NCBI RefSeq assembly: GCF_016863635.1
Contig: NZ_BOPG01000012.1
Location: 558,001-622,000 of the forward strand
Direction: 5' to 3'
Length of the DNA stretch: 64,000 nt
From: Virgisporangium aurantiacum
GTDB lineage: Bacteria > Actinomycetota > Actinomycetes > Mycobacteriales > Micromonosporaceae
Of this stretch, positions 36,701-40,390 are shown piece after piece. Within the stretch, counting starts at the first letter, position 1, and every line of letters begins with the position of its first letter. Made by a program: the position numbers and the translations under genes. Below the pieces are notes generated by a model. It worked only from the letters and a program-made list of their open reading frames with translations. It was not told the DNA's origin and searched no databases.

Positions 36701-37776
36701 GTCGGGTACAGCGTGGCACCGACGACCGCCTCCAGGTCGCCGCCGATCCGCAGCAGGCTCACGGAGTCGAGCCCGAGGTCGTAGAAGCCGGTGTCGACGG
36801 GGATGTCCGCGGCGTCGCGGCCGAGGATGCCGGCGATCATGCCGCGCAGGTGCGCGACGAGGTCGTCGGCACCGGCATCGACGCCGGCATCGGCATCGAC
36901 GCCCGGCGCCGGGTCGGCGGCGGCGGCGTCCACATCGGACAGCAGCCCGGTGATCAGCTCGGGATGCCGGATCCGCTTGCACGACAGGCCCTCGAACTCC
37001 GCGACCACGCCGCCGTCGGCGTCGAGCAGGAGGTAGCTGTTGCGCAGGAGCTCGCCCGACTCCGACGCGGTCTCCGGACGCGGCACGTACGTGTGGAACG
37101 CGTCGCGGAGCGGGCGCGGGGCGCGGAACCGCTCGACGAAGAACGGGATGAAGCCGCGGTCGTCGGCGTAGTCGGCCCGACCGAACGCGACCAGCGTCGA
37201 CGCGTCGAGCTTCGCCGGGTGCAGATGGAATTCCGCCTCGTGCCCGCGCGTCGACGGGTGCAGGCGCAGCTCGGCCAGCAGCGACTCGTCGCCGTGGAAG
37301 AGCGTGCCGAAGCAGCGCATCGCGGTGCCGTGCACGATGTCCTCGCGCCGCGTGCGGGCGTAGATGGCGTCCATGTCCTCGGTGCGCACGGCCGCGGCCT
37401 TCAACGCCGCGACGTCCACGGGCGCCGGGGCGACGGCGTCGACCTCCACCAGCTCGGCGCGGACGTTCTCGCGCCACGGCGATCCCTCGGCGTCCCAGCG
37501 GCTGTCGATCCGCACCGGCCGGACTCCGCCGGACGCCGTGCCGATCGTCACCCGCAGTTCGCGATCGCCGCCGGGCCGCGTGACGACGGCCTCGGCGAAC
37601 AGGACGTTGCGCAGTTCGATCCGCCGCACGTCGATCCCCCGGGCCAGCAGGATCCGGTAGACCACGTCGAGGAACGTGACGCCGGGAAGCACGCTGACGC
37701 CGTGCACCCGGTGGTTGGCCATGACGAAGTCGGCGTGGGTCAACCTGACCCGACACTCGATCTCGGAGTCGGACAT
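18061..37776 (-). CDS. lnmJ: LnmJ-like trans-AT polyketide synthase ending in DUF-SH-TE
   Basis: This 6571-residue synthase has the order DH-ACP-KR-KS-ECH-ACP-KS-DH-KR-MT-ACP-KS-KR-ACP-KS-ACP-ACP-DUF-SH-TE. No AT is present, so acyl units come from the AT-ER protein. DH1 has His22 and Asp191, and DH2 has His2512 and Asp2664. The KS cysteines are Cys1001, 2111, 3812 and 4889, with HGTGT histidines at 1136, 2246, 3947 and 5024, so all four look competent. Carrier serines are 338, 1807, 3580, 4658, 5382 and 5467. KR tyrosines are 729, 3082 and 4514. The protein starts with a DH because its KS is the last domain of the LnmI-like protein. The ATG at 37776 follows AAGGGA. The ending is the leinamycin-family sulfur-insertion unit. 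The embedded ECH2-like domain is unusual for that family. In-frame tandem repeats occur in several linkers. Confidence 0.95.
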   Translation of the reverse strand: MSDSEIECRVRLTHADFVMANHRVHGVSVLPGVTFLDVVYRILLARGIDVRRIELRNVLFAEAVVTRPGGDRELRVTIGTASGGVRPVRIDSRWDAEGSPWRENVRAELVEVDAVAPAPVDVAALKAAAVRTEDMDAIYARTRREDIVHGTAMRCFGTLFHGDESLLAELRLHPSTRGHEAEFHLHPAKLDASTLVAFGRADYADDRGFIPFFVERFRAPRPLRDAFHTYVPRPETASESGELLRNSYLLLDADGGVVAEFEGLSCKRIRHPELITGLLSDVDAAAADPAPGVDADAGVDAGADDLVAHLRGMIAGILGRDAADIPVDTGFYDLGLDSVSLLRIGGDLEAVVGATLYPTLLFEFGDIASLARHLAATYPVTLSTAVAGPSAPPSTVEPTPEHTVEHTVEHTVGTFRDVWVPIDPASPAPADDVLLIGGPTPTVPVTADLAAALDRRFASDGLPSRVVVDADDPAWTLWTVATALVRRRPDRSVTVVVAAPADPARAAAVAALAATIGAEVPALRCRVVEAGEAPDRADRLLAESGDREAGPWVRYRAGTRQVRRWTPVDLPAPAAPPFRAGAGYLVTGGTGGLARLLAEHLTVTRRARVVLAGRGDCPPELAERIGRWRADGAEVHYVRGDVSRVDGARSVAAAARTVLGRIDGVLHCAGSVHDGLFFHRDPADLAVTGAAKVDGTAHLDAATRDDDLDMFVLFSSLAGVVPNPGQADYAHANAYQYAYAEQRRGPGRTLAVAWPLWADGGMRPGADALARSTASTGMAPLPTGVGIDVLERALAAAHSGVAVVYGDPARTVDVLPAVPATVPSAVTAPRAPAGDMAVAVIGMAGRYPGADDLDAFWHNLSTGRDCVTEVPADRWDHARYFDTDPAAPGRTYSRWGGFLDGVDLFDPTFFGISRRDAERMDPQERLFLTAAWRAFEDAGRPPKSLGAETVGVFVGVMWNHYQLVTDGSDGVAPTAMHASVANRVSYCLNLHGPSMAVDTACSSSLTAVHLAVESLRRGEATMALAGGVNVTIHPQKYLQLAQGQFLSADGRCRSFGADGTGYVPGEGVGALLLKPLDRAVADGDHVYGVIAATVLNHTGRTSGFTVPSPVAQGDLVRAALDRAGWDPSSVGYLEAHGTGTSLGDPIEIDGLRRAFASSSAPADCAIGSVKSNIGHLESAAGVAGLTKVLLQLRHGELVPSLHSERINPQISVQDTPFRVQQVRQPWPAPAGGRRRAGVSAFGAGGANAHVLVEEAPRVVTSSTVDGPHLFVLSARTAPVLRAYARRFVDLIDSRPRSADPDHLTDLAAGLLGVPADALDPNESLFDLGFSAHMARELADRLGESSGRRPAIGPDTTLAALARDAGPVDDRFLADLTYTLRVGRTAMATRFAAVVSDVAELRRALTRFLDGTPDPDPAVDGVDLAAAYRAGRLSEAGAAWAAGSDVDWTAVCAGEPGRRIPLPAYPFAEERCWIGHWKSSSASPPPAAASEVDGPPVRTRVLDGGIALVTMSATMFTPELMDGLRGAFDDLDGRDDVRVVVLTGTGTTFSMGATPDGLETLAGGGSRFTDVPFVYEGLLRCGKPVVAAIQGHASGGGLAFGLYADIVVLDRESSYSANFTRYGITPGMGATYIVGQRLGRSLAAEMFLTGRAYLGSELERRGADVAFAGHADVLATALGLARSVADKRADVVAVLKRDLADRTLERLAPVIARESAMHDTVLGPAAVASIARQFTRAVTEPAPDPASPEPVVAPAAPVMPDAAVVTGSRAEDVAAVTAAVERVLCSTLYIERSEIDVAASFSEMGLDSIGAVELTRVLNREFDLDIDSVAVYDHPTVPRLADHVATLVAGARALLEAAVAPAEPHPAPAAGPEPAPAAGPEPAPEPVPAADAGPTTMVDDARPVTLRPLDDRPQSTVAAPAAVTLRSIEPGPAADAASTDTVEPIAVIGMAGSFPDAPDLAAFWANLVARRDSVREVPADRWDPAVHYDPDRRAPGRTYSKWAALLSDVDAFDARFFRMSPLEASATDPQQRLFLQTAWTAIEDAGYAGADGARRWGVFVGCATGDYLDLLRATDDSESAHAFLGNSGSVLAARIAYALDLTGPTVALDTACSSSLVAVHLACESLRAGECDAAVAGGVALMLTPRMHVLTSKTGMLSPTGRSAPFDASADGIVLGEGVGAVLLKRLDRALADGDHVYGVIASSGINGDGRTNGITAPSAASQADLITRVHRRAGLHPDDVTYVETHGTGTPLGDPIEVRALERALGSGTVPCGLGSVKSNIGHTTMAAGIAGLLKVLLSLRHRTLAPTVNYTTANPEIDFTTGRLRPVTAPQPWRPGRSGRLAAAVSSFGFSGTNAHLTVVEPPPARVRAEPEAGIRYPVVLSAASPEALARLAERLADHLAAERPALADVAFTLAVGRSHLAVRAATVATHIAGLVEWLRAPTGKPIGDDAAAVAARAYLAGERLDRPGWSGRRISLPTYPFEPDRHWTTAHAVPTAPAEPDHAGWLLAEHRVAGTPVLPGVAALLLAIDAAGAPAGPVSVSGVQWLRPVTEARPPVRLDVRPDGSTRFEIGAAGAPAVRGRVRPLSTVEGTVDLATILARCTELRDGVSIYRAFADAGIGYGPSFRALSSVRHSGDEAIARLVLPASRRDDPVRWAHPVMLDAALQTVAVLAGGSGDGTLVPFALASCDVFDTVPATGHAIVTRTDGTYSVLLTDDAGRVCVRFTGLALRAVREPAGLLYRPVWTPAPPAAAPAGTDVLIVHDGQSTELAAALVATHLTAGDRVATARPPAAGESFTGDPDTVYVLTRATGTPSNLAADAADAVGELHRTVRALGARRPLTLTVVTTGAVAVDGEPALRPAAAGVHGFARSVAAEHPQWTVRCVDLDPARPLELAGLRAAPAGTVALRDGRALVRTVEPLSFADGPTPFRAGGVYVVVGGTGGIGAELCRHLARTVGARLALVGRRPYDDAIAAQLAEIGRLGGTAIYCRADVSDPDAVAAALARTRAELGPPNGAFHAALVLRDRTVVRMSDEDLADVLAPKVAGAVAFGEALRAEPLDFLVYFSSAVAFTDAPGQANYAAASTFEDAYAAGLRPRCAFPVHVVNWGYWGSVGAVAGGEYAARMAGIGVGSIEPAEGLAALAAVVRAGVPQALVVKADRAAMARLGAAIPIEETEDPVAAARASFVDLERLAAVMLHRELDRLGAVPGPGERITVADVRDRLATVPASHPLVDALIDVLVRSGAVHREGEWVTGTGRPADAVEPADVTGSLAPHVELLDRCVTALAGVLSGSTRATEVLFPGGSAELVERVYHGDASADFYHRLLADEVTAVVTAAGGRPVRVLEIGAGTGSGSGFALAACAAGTDVEYRYTDVSTAFLRRGSDRFAGRYPFARFERLDIERDPVAQGFPARGFDIVLATNVLHATADIGATLTHVRTLLAPGGVVLLNEVTRASDFLTLTFGLTPGWWRFTDAGARLPHAPLLGPVQWRDALAAAGLGPVEVRGFPGTAPEDLEQCLLVARPSTVDSSVDSSVDSSADSSTDTARDYVRGVFAEVLRFRPDDLGDRVTFENFGVDSLVSLDIVTRFERDLGPLPATLLFEHITIEQLADHLRTTHTLPGAAEPAPAAPPETPPVERRTDDIAVIAVAGRYPGASDVDAFWRLLAEGRSAITEVPADRWDWREHFDPDPAAPQRTYGRWGGFLDGVDRFDAGFFGILPRDAENIDPQERLFLETAWELLETAGYLGEHTRVAETGVFVGTMYGSYGQLGATRWAEGTLAGATSAYWSIANRVSYLLDLSGPSFAVDSACSSSLLAVHLAAESIRRGECRMAVAGGVNVILHPAHLVSLSAFNMLAADGRCKVFDERADGFVPGEGVGAVLLKSLADAEADGDDIWGVIRGSAVNTGGKTGGYTVPNPTAQAAVVGAALRRAGVDPATVGYVEAHGTGTSLGDPIELAGLRKAMTAEGGRCAIGSVKANVGHLEGAAGIAGLTRALLQLRHRRIAPCVNLDRLNPKIDLDADRFDLPTALTDWPESTVDGVPVPRRAGVSSFGAGGANVHVVLEEYVHAPVPPAAGEHVFVLSARTRDELLAHAARVAGFVAGPVAPDLAGLCHTSRVGRRGFRERLAVLAADHGQLARRLRSIVDGHPADGTWTGTASSGSAPGTGTTPADLAAAWVTGAPVDWPGPVPAPRRVAFPTYPFTRRRYWIGAPEAAPAQPLTFHRPVWTESVAPPRGAGDGPHVVVDLAGDLATDLERLLDAVRDGLAAHPDAGLRVLATHTVDRPAHSAVAAALRTLAMEHGRITATLVGTGEASPAVRAERINAELAATDAVVRYRDGVREVRALAGFEPPRVATDPAALVRPGGTYVITGGAGALGRHVARFLSTVDGVTLILAGRSAPAPELDAELADLSRAGTRVLYHRCDVSTVDGVRGLVDAARAHGPLRGVVHAAGVTRDGLAARKGRADLDAVLAPKVTGTDLLDAATREDPLDFFVLFSSVVAETGNPGQVDYAAANAYLHAFAGHRAALVGRGERRGRTVAVGWPLWTDGGMTVDDATRRLFARNWGMVPMDTTAGLSALVRGYAAGEPAFCVVATTEAGTETAAVQPLEQPVELPEGEVRAAVEDQLRQLASSFLLVPADEVTLDDDLIEVGFDSVSLTELINRVNERYDLDLLPTVLFECATLGAFAAHLVRHHAAALGATETPAARSTVDERSAATDDLPDHAVAIVGIAGVLPGSPDLATFWDNLVSGADLVGPVPADRLELLGDPETAGVRAGFLADVAGFDATRFRISRTEAALMDPQQRLFLHAAWRAIEDAGYRPDDLAGTATGLFVGVSTTDYADLLRTAGVPVEAHTASGIAHSILANRVSHLLDLTGPSESVDTACSSSLVALHRAVRAIAAGDCDAAIVGGVNVLLSPGLFTAFTRSGMLSAGGACRTFDANADGYVRGEGVGALVVKPLAAARAAGDHIYAVVRGTAVNHTGRTPSLTAPNPEAQARVIVDAHRAAGVDPRTVTAVETHGTGTRLGDPVEVEGLKKAFERLHGDEPVVPGRTVLGSVKTNIGHLEAAAGIAGVLKMVLAMRHGVLPPTVHFGELNPYVRLDGTPFVVGDRAVPWDGVPGADGRPVRRAGVSSFGFGGSNAHVVLESYPEPAAVPSGPQLLVLSAADPDTVRRYATALADHLVREPEVDLVRVAYTLQVGRVALAHRMAVVVADPAEAAERLRAGGPSTPDGADPALAALAADWLAGGTVDWTVLWAGGSPRRTPVPGVPLSPEPHWFDTRHTAPAPIADSDAGRQKRAKVTLAAVGRRAPLVVEEPRQTEPVKTAEPVKAAEPVKAAEPATTVDAVTVVREAVADIVGMRAEDVDIDAPFADLGLDSIFRMDLARRIAGHFPVALQAAELYEHDTVARLAAFLGNATEPEPATEPEPEPAGDLAGLLGEFLRGVLDRGLDPALSFADNGFTSFDMLRSVSALERRLGALRKTLLFDHPTLGDLGDHLAAEYGEATVVERLAAAPVRADGPVVVATTDAGDGPTIARKRELPAELADLMATIDAAHAKEGGLAGRDIAPLVFVGSRRTAYLNFSRRDDNVFAWSYSGSEEDFAEVAGEYLAYARRHGLRASFLSLLPLPDAAGIPLLATPFGAVQRLTDLADFTLAGGKMIRLRQMVHKFGKAGRCATTEYAVGSDPATDREISDMIGRWGDGKQMVNPYVGVVRAELERGVLAERHRMFLTRVDGELVNVVIVTKIPSEPGWLLDLEFYPRKAPRGGLEYAICEILARLRDEGATVFSFGASFGVTICESPTADPVVLAALEELHSGGIFGAGNFQFKNKFRPTNVPIYLCQPAEGERTAVPDVILMIANPDIGADVPGVKATTEKPIQGDRVSALAAAGYNPLAVPTQAIGHDLFTDSWAEWDHPVVATRESELTGTQTEIRADWLPFDLVVPTGSGRAAEALLCRSWPAPSTVVIHNGLFSSWLVNLADATFDVKAVPTAGRGRFGGDLDLPALRERLAIENGAVAFVCVELSGNAGGGHPVSLANLRAVRDAAAVRRVPLVLDATRVVENAVFIATHEEGHRGADVWDVVRDLLDVADVVTMSLSKDFGVAAGGLLATRHPALAARLREHLALRGAQVGLRERRRMAAALADREWVERAVRDRMAAVAAVHTALADAGAPVGTVPGGHCVVLDVDAVPAFVALEHPVESCLAWIYAGTGVRAAPHLGPGRRIRLAVPVGLGVDAAGGIGAALADLWHRPGHIPDLIPVPGTAGAPGRFHPAEALPDDVEQAMREGHRPTDDNAAVLRGIATRTVLTVDGGDVEVFSAGDGPVVLLMHPFNIGAGVFAHQFAALARRYRVVTVHHPGVGATTAATDLTLDGLAGLYREVLDREGRHGPVAVVGASFGGLVAQSYALRYPEGTAALALIGSSYKVGNRNGEVNRLSVVAREDFDRVVAGGGHLSGDRAELERTLLRCESMDPQLGLRYLDVFAAEPTLLARLPEIAVPTLIVQGRHDTVIPGKTAHLLHGAIPDASYVELPGAGHFPTLSHPDDVHDALLPFLARHLPAVTPTNR
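21745..21798 (-). repeat. Three 18-base tandem units in the LnmJ-like gene (KAAEPV linker)
   Basis: Three 18-base units, the last with one change, encode VKAAEP-type repeats in the linker between the last KS and the first of the tandem ACPs. A fourth unit is decayed. Confidence 0.85.
22327..26859 (-). other. LnmJ-like, modules KS-KR-ACP and terminal KS
   Basis: KS about 3640-4075 (Cys3812, His3947), KR about 4160-4600 (Tyr4514) and ACP Ser4658 make a hydroxyl-forming module. The next KS, about 4722-5150 (Cys4889, His5024), opens the last module, which carries tandem ACPs and the DUF-SH-TE unit. Confidence 0.8.
26917..31953 (-). other. LnmJ-like, module KS-DH-KR-MT-ACP
   Basis: KS about 1942-2370 (Cys2111). 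DH about 2495-2735 (His2512 in HRVAGTPVLPG, Asp2664 in HPVMLDAAL). KR about 2740-3180 (Tyr3082). A C-methyltransferase about 3290-3540 with SAM motif VLEIGAGTG. ACP Ser3580. It would give an alpha-methylated alkene, the same domain set as a leinamycin LnmJ module. Confidence 0.8.
27144..27191 (-). repeat. 12-base tandem units in the LnmJ-like gene (VDSS linker)
   Basis: About four 12-base units encode a run of VDSS/ADSS/TDT between the methyltransferase and ACP3. They merge into a copy of the dispersed palindrome at 27187-27199. Confidence 0.85.
32127..32184 (-). repeat. 24-base tandem repeat in the LnmJ-like gene (Ala/Pro/Glu linker)
   Basis: Two identical 24-base units (32127-32150, 32151-32174) and part of a third encode an Ala-Pro-Glu-rich linker (PAPAAGPE units) between ACP2 and the next KS. 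Confidence 0.85.
32227..35271 (-). other. LnmJ-like, beta-branching module: KS-(ACP-like insert)-ECH2-ACP
   Basis: The KS (about 836-1255) is followed by a short ACP-like segment at about 1300-1345 (DPNESLFDLGFSAHMARE) inside the post-KS linker. Next comes an enoyl-CoA-hydratase-fold domain at about 1490-1745 with QGHASGGGLAFGLYADIVV and YGITPGMGATYIV. Both motifs recall PksI-type ECH2 decarboxylases of HCS cassettes. The ACP has Ser1807. There is no KR or DH, as expected where the beta-keto group is alkylated rather than reduced. Confidence 0.75.
36541..36576 (-). repeat. Three 12-base tandem units in the LnmJ-like gene (EHTV linker)
   Basis: Three consecutive 12-base units, almost identical on the plus strand, encode EHTV three times just before the first KR. 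A decayed fourth unit (EPTP) lies next to them. Confidence 0.85.
36652..37776 (-). other. LnmJ-like, split module: DH-ACP
   Basis: Residues 1-375. The DH motif HRVHGVSVLPG gives His22, and the partner Asp191 is in HPAKLDAS. The ACP has GLDSVS with Ser338. The KR follows at about 415-815 (GGTGG at 587-592, Tyr729). The condensing KS for this module is the C-terminal domain of the LnmI-like protein, so the two proteins must dock here. Confidence 0.85.
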
Positions 37777-37797
37777 GGGTGCGGATCCCTTCGCACG

Positions 37798-38985
37798 TCA
37801 GGCGGTCAGCGGGGCCGGAACCGGGCGGGTGAGGAGGTCGGTCATCAGCCGGGTCAGCCGTTCGTTCGCGCCGAACACGGAGATGTGGTCGCCGTGCGGC
37901 TCCACGGTGAGGTGACCCGCGACGAGCGCGCCGGCGACGTGGTGCGATCCGGCCGGGTGCGCGGTCGTGTCGTCCCCGCTCGTCACCACGAACGCCGGCT
38001 GCCGCACCGCGTCGAGCAGCGCGGCCACGTCGTGCGCCATGATGGCGCCGGTGAGCACGCAGTAGCGGTAGAACAGTTCCGCCGTCACGTACGGGTACAC
38101 GACGAGGTGCGCGACGTCGGCCGGGACGGTCGACATCGCGGATCCGGCGAGCGCGGTGGTGATGGCGGCGGCGTCGGTACGCCCGCGTGCGGCCATCGCC
38201 ATGAGCGCCTTGAGGTTCTGCTGATGTGACGTCTTGGGCACCGCCGGGCCGAGCTCGTAGTCGCCGTGCCACAGGCTCAGCGCCGAGATCCGGTGCGGGG
38301 CAAGGCCCGCGGCACGCAGCGCGACGACGGCGCCGCCGCAGAGCCCCATCACGTGCGCGGTGGGCACGCCGTGGTGGTCGAGGACGGCGAGCAGGTCGCG
38401 CGCCTGCGCGTCGACGCCGTGACCGAGCGCGTCGAAGTCCGCGGGCGTGCCGAGGTCGCCGAACAGGCCGCGGGTCTCCCACGTCAGCACGTGGTGGTCG
38501 CGGCCCAGGAAGCGCATCCAGTGCTCGCACAGCTGTGCCGGCATGCCGCACGCGGAGGCGAGGACGACGGCCGGCGCACCCGGCCGCCCGGCGGCGTAGG
38601 TGCGCAGCCGCGCGCCGTCGGACGTGACGACGTCGACGGGCGCGCGCCACACGTCCACCGTTCCGGTGCCGGCCGCGCGGGCCGTCGCCTCGACGGCGGC
38701 CCGGTCGACGGCGGGCACCGACGCGAGCGCGGGGCGGGAGACGGCGTCCCGCAGCCGGCCGGTGACCACGCCGTCGAACGGGCCGCCGCCGGGGCCGAGG
38801 AGGCTCACGCCGGTGACATCGGCGACGGTCGCCACGATCTCCGCCGGGCTCACGCATCCGGCCGCGGCGGGGGCGGCCGCCTCGATCGGCGCGCGTACCG
38901 GTTCGCCCGCCTCGGCGAGCGGCCGCAACGACACGGCGGCGTGGACGAGGTCGCTGATGGCCGCGCGGGCCTCCCCGGTCAACAT
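37798..38985 (-). CDS. SyrC/CmaE-like aminoacyltransferase (Cys-nucleophile alpha/beta hydrolase)
   Basis: This 395-residue protein has an N-terminal extension of about 120 residues, then an alpha/beta hydrolase fold. The nucleophile elbow is GLCGG with Cys216, and the His motif GDHISVF lies near the C-terminus. SyrC (syringomycin) and CmaE (coronamic acid) are enzymes of this kind that carry an aminoacyl group between carrier proteins as a Cys thioester. The gene lies directly after a SyrB2-like halogenase and a stand-alone carrier protein, the same partnership as in syringomycin. It probably moves the processed amino acid to the N-terminal PCP of the LnmI-like protein, which has no A domain of its own. 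Confidence 0.78.
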   Translation of the reverse strand: MLTGEARAAISDLVHAAVSLRPLAEAGEPVRAPIEAAAPAAAGCVSPAEIVATVADVTGVSLLGPGGGPFDGVVTGRLRDAVSRPALASVPAVDRAAVEATARAAGTGTVDVWRAPVDVVTSDGARLRTYAAGRPGAPAVVLASACGMPAQLCEHWMRFLGRDHHVLTWETRGLFGDLGTPADFDALGHGVDAQARDLLAVLDHHGVPTAHVMGLCGGAVVALRAAGLAPHRISALSLWHGDYELGPAVPKTSHQQNLKALMAMAARGRTDAAAITTALAGSAMSTVPADVAHLVVYPYVTAELFYRYCVLTGAIMAHDVAALLDAVRQPAFVVTSGDDTTAHPAGSHHVAGALVAGHLTVEPHGDHISVFGANERLTRLMTDLLTRPVPAPLTA

Positions 38986-38998
38986 CGACGTTCCCCCG

Positions 38999-39970
38999 TC
39001 ACCGGGTCGAGAACGGGTAGCCGGTGGTGGTGTGGGTCGCGATCACGTTGTGGTCGTTGTCGTTGCGACCCGCGACGACCACGGAACCGAAGCGGTCCAG
39101 GCTGACCCGGCCGCCGTACTCCTCGACCACGTCGGTGTCCGGGTACACGTTCACGCACGTGGGGACGTAGCGGTTGGCGAAGCCGAGCCGCATCTCGTCG
39201 GTCCTGCCGTCGTGCGGCAACGACGCGTGCATCAGCGTCGACCAGAACAGGATCGCCTCGCCGGGACGCATCACCATCGGGACGGCCAGCGACTCGTCGG
39301 GCTCCCAGTCCTCGTCGATCTGCAGTTCCCGGTAGTCGTAACCGAAGAAGCCGCGCCGGACGCCCTTCTTGTCCGCGTTGTTGATGCGGTCCGGGTCGTA
39401 GTGCATCTTCTTGGTCTCGTCGTAGTTCATGGTGCGGTGGGTGCCGGGCATGAACTGCAGGCAGCCGGTGTCGAGGTTCGCCTCGGTGAACGCGGTCCAA
39501 CACGTGAGCGTGCCACCGAAGTCGGCCGCGTCGCCCGGCCACAGGATCTGCGGCTTGCCGGACGCGTTGGCGAACGTGTCGGCCTGGTGCCAGTCGGTGC
39601 CCTCGTCGCCCGGGTACTTCGGGAAGAACTCGGTGCGCCAGCACAGCACGTTCGGGCCGAGGATGCTGGTGGTCTTGTCGACGATCGCCGGGTGCGACAC
39701 GTGGTCGGCGAGGAAGTCGATGTCCATGTGCCGGTCGTAGTTGGAGATGTTGGTGTTGCCGGACGCGGCGAAGTCCTCGGTGTAGATGGCGTTGCTACGG
39801 TCGAGCAGCCGCAGCCGCTCGACGCGCCAGCGCGCCTTCATCTCCTCGACCTCGTAGACCTTGAACGGGCCGTGGAAGCCGCGTTCGTGGAACCGGGCCA
39901 GCTCCTCGGGCGTCAGGGCGAACTCGCGCCGCGTCGGGCTCTCCGCCGGGCGGTGAACGGTCTGTGACAT
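38999..39970 (-). CDS. SyrB2-like non-haem Fe(II)/2-oxoglutarate halogenase
   Basis: This 323-residue PhyH-fold enzyme is closely similar to SyrB2 as I recall it, for example [28 protein letters not shown] and FWSTLMHAS. The iron site reads His128-Gln-Ala130 with His248. Ala in place of the usual Asp/Glu leaves room for chloride, which is the mark of an aliphatic halogenase rather than a hydroxylase. Arg261 in MRLGF is a likely 2-oxoglutarate ligand. Such enzymes chlorinate an unactivated methyl of an amino acid tethered to a carrier protein. ATG 39970 lies just after the stand-alone PCP gene, the probable substrate carrier. Confidence 0.93.
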   Translation of the reverse strand: MSQTVHRPAESPTRREFALTPEELARFHERGFHGPFKVYEVEEMKARWRVERLRLLDRSNAIYTEDFAASGNTNISNYDRHMDIDFLADHVSHPAIVDKTTSILGPNVLCWRTEFFPKYPGDEGTDWHQADTFANASGKPQILWPGDAADFGGTLTCWTAFTEANLDTGCLQFMPGTHRTMNYDETKKMHYDPDRINNADKKGVRRGFFGYDYRELQIDEDWEPDESLAVPMVMRPGEAILFWSTLMHASLPHDGRTDEMRLGFANRYVPTCVNVYPDTDVVEEYGGRVSLDRFGSVVVAGRNDNDHNVIATHTTTGYPFSTR

Positions 39971-39973
39971 GGT

Positions 39974-40222
39974 TCAGGCTCCAATGTTGGTCGGGACGGT
40001 CACGACGTGCGCGGCCAGCGCCCGCGCGGTCGCGGAACCGGCCAGTTCGGCGACCGGCACCATCACGCCGTACCGTTCGTTGACTAGCGCGAGGATGCGC
40101 ACGAACGCCAGCGACGTGGCACCGTGGTCGAAGACGTCCTGGTCAGCACCGAGCGTGGGCTTGTTCAGCACCTCGCGCACAAGGCCCAGGATCGCGGCGG
40201 TCGTCTCGGATTCTCTGTCCAT
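39974..40222 (-). CDS. Stand-alone carrier protein, probable substrate carrier of the halogenase
   Basis: This 82-residue carrier has the attachment Ser37 in FDHGATSLAF. It starts at ATG 40222 because GGGAG lies seven bases upstream. An ATG at 40240 would add six residues. It is the first gene of the long minus-strand operon and is followed at once by the halogenase. It probably holds the amino acid during chlorination, as the T domain of SyrB1 does, or receives it from the A-PCP-TE protein. The role of LnmP in leinamycin loading is comparable. Confidence 0.85.
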   Translation of the reverse strand: MDRESETTAAILGLVREVLNKPTLGADQDVFDHGATSLAFVRILALVNERYGVMVPVAELAGSATARALAAHVVTVPTNIGA

Positions 40223-40390
40223 CACCCAACTCCCGTACACCGGAACTGACTGTCGGGGTGGACGTTAGGCACGGCCACGACCTGCGTCTGTGCAGTGTTG
40301 AGCAACGGGTCGTTGCCCAGAACTGAGCAGACACAGGGGTTCCCGGCCGCGCACTGTGGGTCGTCACACGACGGCGAATGGGGACCCGGC
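40223..40390. promoter_or_regulatory. Divergent promoter region between the halogenase operon and the amino-acid operon
   Basis: These 168 bases control two long operons. They contain nested symmetry. CCTGCGTCTG (40281-40290) and CAGACACAGG (40328-40337) form a 10-base inverted repeat with one mismatch. Inside it, GCAAC-gggtc-GTTGC (40302-40316) is a perfect 5-base dyad. Closer to the plus-strand start, TGTG-N6-CACA lies at 40355-40368. The last is shorter-spaced than a classical Crp box, but a Crp-type regulator is encoded in the cluster. GGGGA precedes the ATG at 40391. No clear -10/-35 pair was identified. Confidence 0.5.

Noticed and set aside
17857..38229. A plus-strand open frame of 6790 codons opposite the LnmJ-like gene
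   Set aside because: Its translation is low-complexity Arg/Gly/Ala/His-rich with no domain. It is the antisense shadow of a very G+C-rich gene. The minus strand shows ordered PKS domains.
38999..39970. Reading the PhyH-fold gene as an ordinary phytanoyl-CoA hydroxylase
   Set aside because: The iron motif is His-x-Ala, not His-x-Asp, and the protein resembles SyrB2 along its length, so a halogenase is better supported.
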